This document shows positions 5,508 through 7,332 of a stretch of DNA of 7,332 nucleotides, piece by piece (within the stretch, counting starts at the first letter, position 1; every line of letters begins with the position of its first letter). The notes beneath the pieces are model-generated. The model was not told where the DNA came from. It saw nothing but the letters and a program-made list of their open reading frames with translations, and ran no database searches. This DNA is from Clostridia bacterium (GTDB lineage Bacteria; Bacillota_A; Clostridia; Oscillospirales; CAG-382): assembly GCA_017517985.1 (NCBI GenBank), contig JAFWWX010000118.1:1-7332 (forward strand). Reading direction: 5' to 3'. The position numbers and the translations under genes were made by a program.

Positions 5508-6884
5508 TCAGAGTTCCTGTTTTGCTGCCTCAAGGGCAATTGCACATTCCATTCTCTTTCTGAAAAGACGGCAGCCATACTCATAAACGCCATTTACAGA
5601 GCCGGTTGCGTGGTATGCGTTTGCCGCACAGCCACCTGAACAGTAGAGTTTTGCCCAGCAAGTCTTACATTCTTCTCTTGTATATACGTTACAATCGCCA
5701 AACTCGTTCTGCTTCTTTGTGTTTGTAACACCTTTCCACACATCACCGAGTTTAAATTCTTCCTCGCCAACAAACTGATGACAGGGGTAAAGCTCGCCTG
5801 ACGGAGTTACTGCCATATATTCTGTTCCGGAACCGCAGCCGGAAATTCTCTTATATATACACGGACCGCCTTTAAGGTCTATCATATAGTGATAGAAGGT
5901 AAAGGGCTTGCCCTCTTTGTGCTTTTGAAGCATAAGCTCTGCAAGCTTTTCATACTGCTCGCAGACTATGGCAAAATCTTCCTCGGTAAGTGCCGACGGG
6001 TCATCGGGAGCACATACTACCGGCTCCATTGAAAGCTCATTAAAGCCGAGTCTTAGCATTTCCTTTATATCTTCAAGAAAATCGGGGTTTGCGTGGGTAA
6101 ATGTACCTCTCATATAGTAGTTCTTACCATCTCTTGCCTGTACCATTTTCTGAAATTTCGGTACAATTTTTTCCCAGCTTCCGTTGCCTGCATAGTCCAC
6201 TCTGAATCTGTCGTGTACTTCCTTTCTTCCGTCAAGGGAAAGTACCACGTTACTCATTTCACGGTTGGCAAACTCGATAACATCGTCATCAACAAGTACA
6301 CCGTTGGTGGTAAGAGTAAATCTGAAATTCTTACCATGCTGTTTTTCGATACTTCTGGCATACTCTACAAGCTGTTTTACCACATCAAAGTTCATAAGAG
6401 GTTCGCCACCGAAGAAGTCTACCTCAAGGTTTCTTCTTGTGCCTGAATTTGCGATAAGAAAATCAAACGCCTGCTTTCCCACCTCAAAGCTCATAAGTGC
6501 GCGCTCACCGTGGTATTTGCCCTGTGATGCAAAGCAATAGGAGCAGTTAAGGTTACAGGAATGGGCGATATGTAGACACAGAGCCTTTACTATACCTGCA
6601 CTTTTCTTTTTAAGGTCGCCTGCCATAGGCTGGAAGGTGTCCTCGGAAAAGAGTTTGCCATCCGCTTTCAGTTCCTCTATATCCGATATACAGTCAAGAA
6701 TATCTTCTTTTGTAACATCTTCTCTGTCCTTGTACTTTTCAAGAATGGTATTTATAATTTCCTCTTTACTGCTCTTTTCGTACATTTCGATAATGTCATA
6801 TGCGACCTCATCCACAACGTGTACCGAGCCTGATGCAATATCAAGGACTATGTTCTGATCAAGTAATTTATAACAATGTATCAT
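5508..6884 (-). CDS. scfB: SCIFF peptide radical SAM/SPASM maturase
   Basis: A 458-residue radical SAM/SPASM enzyme of the SCIFF-maturase type (TIGR03974; C. thermocellum CteB is the studied homologue). The family installs Cys-to-Thr thioether bonds in the ribosomally made six-cysteine SCIFF peptide in the cytoplasm. Residues 1-90 match the N-terminal peptide-recognition part. CNLNCSYC (Cys110, 114, 117) binds the radical SAM cluster, and FFGGEPLMNF (157-166) is the family's glycine-rich motif. The SPASM region has Cys342, Cys350-X12-Gly-X4-Cys368, Cys398, then Cys406-X2-Cys409-X5-Cys415-X3-Cys419 and Cys438, enough for two auxiliary 4Fe-4S clusters; no expected cysteine seems missing. ATG at 6884 has GGAG 8 bases upstream and gives the family N-terminus MIHCYKL; a TTG at 6938 lacks such support and overlaps the previous gene. 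The precursor gene scfA, normally just upstream, is absent. Confidence 0.95.
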   Translation of the reverse strand: MIHCYKLLDQNIVLDIASGSVHVVDEVAYDIIEMYEKSSKEEIINTILEKYKDREDVTKEDILDCISDIEELKADGKLFSEDTFQPMAGDLKKKSAGIVKALCLHIAHSCNLNCSYCFASQGKYHGERALMSFEVGKQAFDFLIANSGTRRNLEVDFFGGEPLMNFDVVKQLVEYARSIEKQHGKNFRFTLTTNGVLVDDDVIEFANREMSNVVLSLDGRKEVHDRFRVDYAGNGSWEKIVPKFQKMVQARDGKNYYMRGTFTHANPDFLEDIKEMLRLGFNELSMEPVVCAPDDPSALTEEDFAIVCEQYEKLAELMLQKHKEGKPFTFYHYMIDLKGGPCIYKRISGCGSGTEYMAVTPSGELYPCHQFVGEEEFKLGDVWKGVTNTKKQNEFGDCNVYTREECKTCWAKLYCSGGCAANAYHATGSVNGVYEYGCRLFRKRMECAIALEAAKQEL

Positions 6885-6892
6885 TTTTGTTT

Positions 6893-6897
6893 CTCCA
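6893..6897 (-). promoter_or_regulatory. Ribosome binding site of scfB
   Basis: TGGAG on the minus strand, 8 bases before the ATG at 6884. It decides for the 458-residue protein against an 18-residue longer reading. It is within 35 bases of the preceding gene's stop, and no terminator or promoter is visible in the 43-base gap. Confidence 0.75.
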
Positions 6898-6927
6898 AAA
6901 GGATTTGAATTTTTTTGCGGTTTCTGT

Positions 6928-7332
6928 TTATTTTCCAAATATTACGGTTACGCCATATATTGTGTCAGCATCTATTCCAAATGCTTCCCACTGTTCTTCT
7001 GTACCGGCAAAATTTATTGTTTCAAGGGAGTCACAATTGTAAAACGCAGAATCCCCGATGGATGTTACGCTGGCAGGAATGTCTATGCTTGTAAGGGCGT
7101 CACAATTGGAAAACGCATAATCACCGATAGATGTTACGCTGTCAGGAATATTTATGCTTGCAAGGGAGGAGCAATCGAAAAACGCATAATAACCGATAGA
7201 TGTTACGCTGTCAGGGATTTCTATGCTTTCAAGGGAGGAGCAACCGAAAAACGCATAATCACCGATAGATGTTACACTGTCAGGGATTTCTATGCTTGTA
7301 AGGGAGGTGCAACACAAAAACGCAGCATCACC
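6928..7332 (-). CDS. BspA-like leucine-rich-repeat protein, 3' end only
   Basis: The last 134 residues of a larger protein; the frame stays open to the window edge, so the true start lies beyond 7332. It consists of 23-residue LRR_5 (BspA-type) repeats, each with the pattern IPxSVTSIGxxAFxxCxxLxxI, four full copies plus a partial one. The end reads [15 protein letters not shown], the usual closing motif of these proteins, and stops at VIFGK. No sortase signal, dockerin or membrane anchor follows the repeats. Such proteins are mostly secreted or surface-attached and bind proteins or host surfaces; no signal peptide can be seen because the N-terminus is missing. A TTG at 7317 is in frame but has no ribosome site and lies inside a repeat, so it is not a start. 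The stop is 43 bases before scfB in the same direction, an unexpected neighbour for a peptide-maturation gene. Confidence 0.9.
   Translation of the reverse strand, partial: GDAAFLCCTSLTSIEIPDSVTSIGDYAFFGCSSLESIEIPDSVTSIGYYAFFDCSSLASINIPDSVTSIGDYAFSNCDALTSIDIPASVTSIGDSAFYNCDSLETINFAGTEEQWEAFGIDADTIYGVTVIFGK
7043..7332 (-). repeat. Tandem 69-bp repeats in the LRR gene
   Basis: The anchor AACGCA recurs at 7043, 7112, 7181, 7250 and 7319, and GATGTTAC at 7061, 7130, 7199 and 7268, each exactly 69 bases apart. That makes four complete units and a partial fifth running off the window. Each unit encodes one 23-residue LRR. Copies are highly similar at DNA level, including third codon positions, which suggests recent duplication or gene conversion and makes copy number prone to change or misassembly. 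Confidence 0.93.

Noticed and set aside
6928..7332. The regularly spaced cysteines of the LRR repeats as a substitute substrate for the SCIFF maturase.
   Set aside because: One Cys per repeat is normal in BspA-type LRR_5 repeats, and the SCIFF precursor is a small peptide with six closely spaced Cys. Nothing else supports modification of this protein.
7043..7332. The 69-bp direct repeats as a CRISPR array or an integron-like cassette array.
   Set aside because: There are no spacers of unrelated sequence; the repeats are continuous, in frame and encode leucine-rich repeats.

Overview
The window reads as chromosomal DNA of a Gram-positive, spore-forming Clostridia, probably a gut Oscillospirales/Ruminococcus-like organism. 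The grounds are a SCIFF-peptide radical SAM maturase, a YtfJ/GerW-family spore protein beside a DUF2953 protein, a BspA-type leucine-rich-repeat protein, moderately AT-rich DNA and strong GGAGG-type ribosome sites. I recognise no tRNA, rRNA, CRISPR array or transposase. The taxonomic placement is inference.

All eight supported genes lie on the minus strand, so transcription runs from high to low coordinates in two blocks.

Block 1 (7332 to about 2168) holds four genes. First is the 3' end of an LRR_5/BspA-like gene with 69-bp tandem repeats, open at the window edge. Next is the SCIFF maturase scfB, then a PLP-dependent Orn/Lys/Arg decarboxylase-family enzyme, then a TIGR03960-type radical SAM protein. 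Gaps are 28 to 50 bases with no visible terminator, so they may be one transcript. A 12-bp hairpin (2168-2195) closes the block.

Block 2 (2131 to about 33) opens with a near-consensus extended -10 sigma-A promoter (2102-2131). It runs through the DUF2953 protein, the YtfJ/GerW-family protein, an unrecognised 118-residue single-pass membrane protein and a 77-residue PptA-like tautomerase. It ends at an 11-bp hairpin (33-57). The DUF2953 and YtfJ pair is the conserved sporulation-associated unit; the last two genes are probable passengers.

Several start codons are revised here because a ribosome site fits an internal or upstream codon better: 6884 for scfB, 5457 for the decarboxylase, 4073 for the radical SAM protein, and possibly a rare ATA at 2036 for DUF2953.

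The main oddity is context. The SCIFF maturase lacks its six-cysteine precursor gene just upstream and has an LRR gene end there instead. The TIGR03960 protein also lacks its usual TIGR03936/rplU neighbours. I see no convincing new multi-gene system. Both window edges fall in repeat-like sequence, which would fit a short assembled contig, but an arbitrary cut is equally possible.
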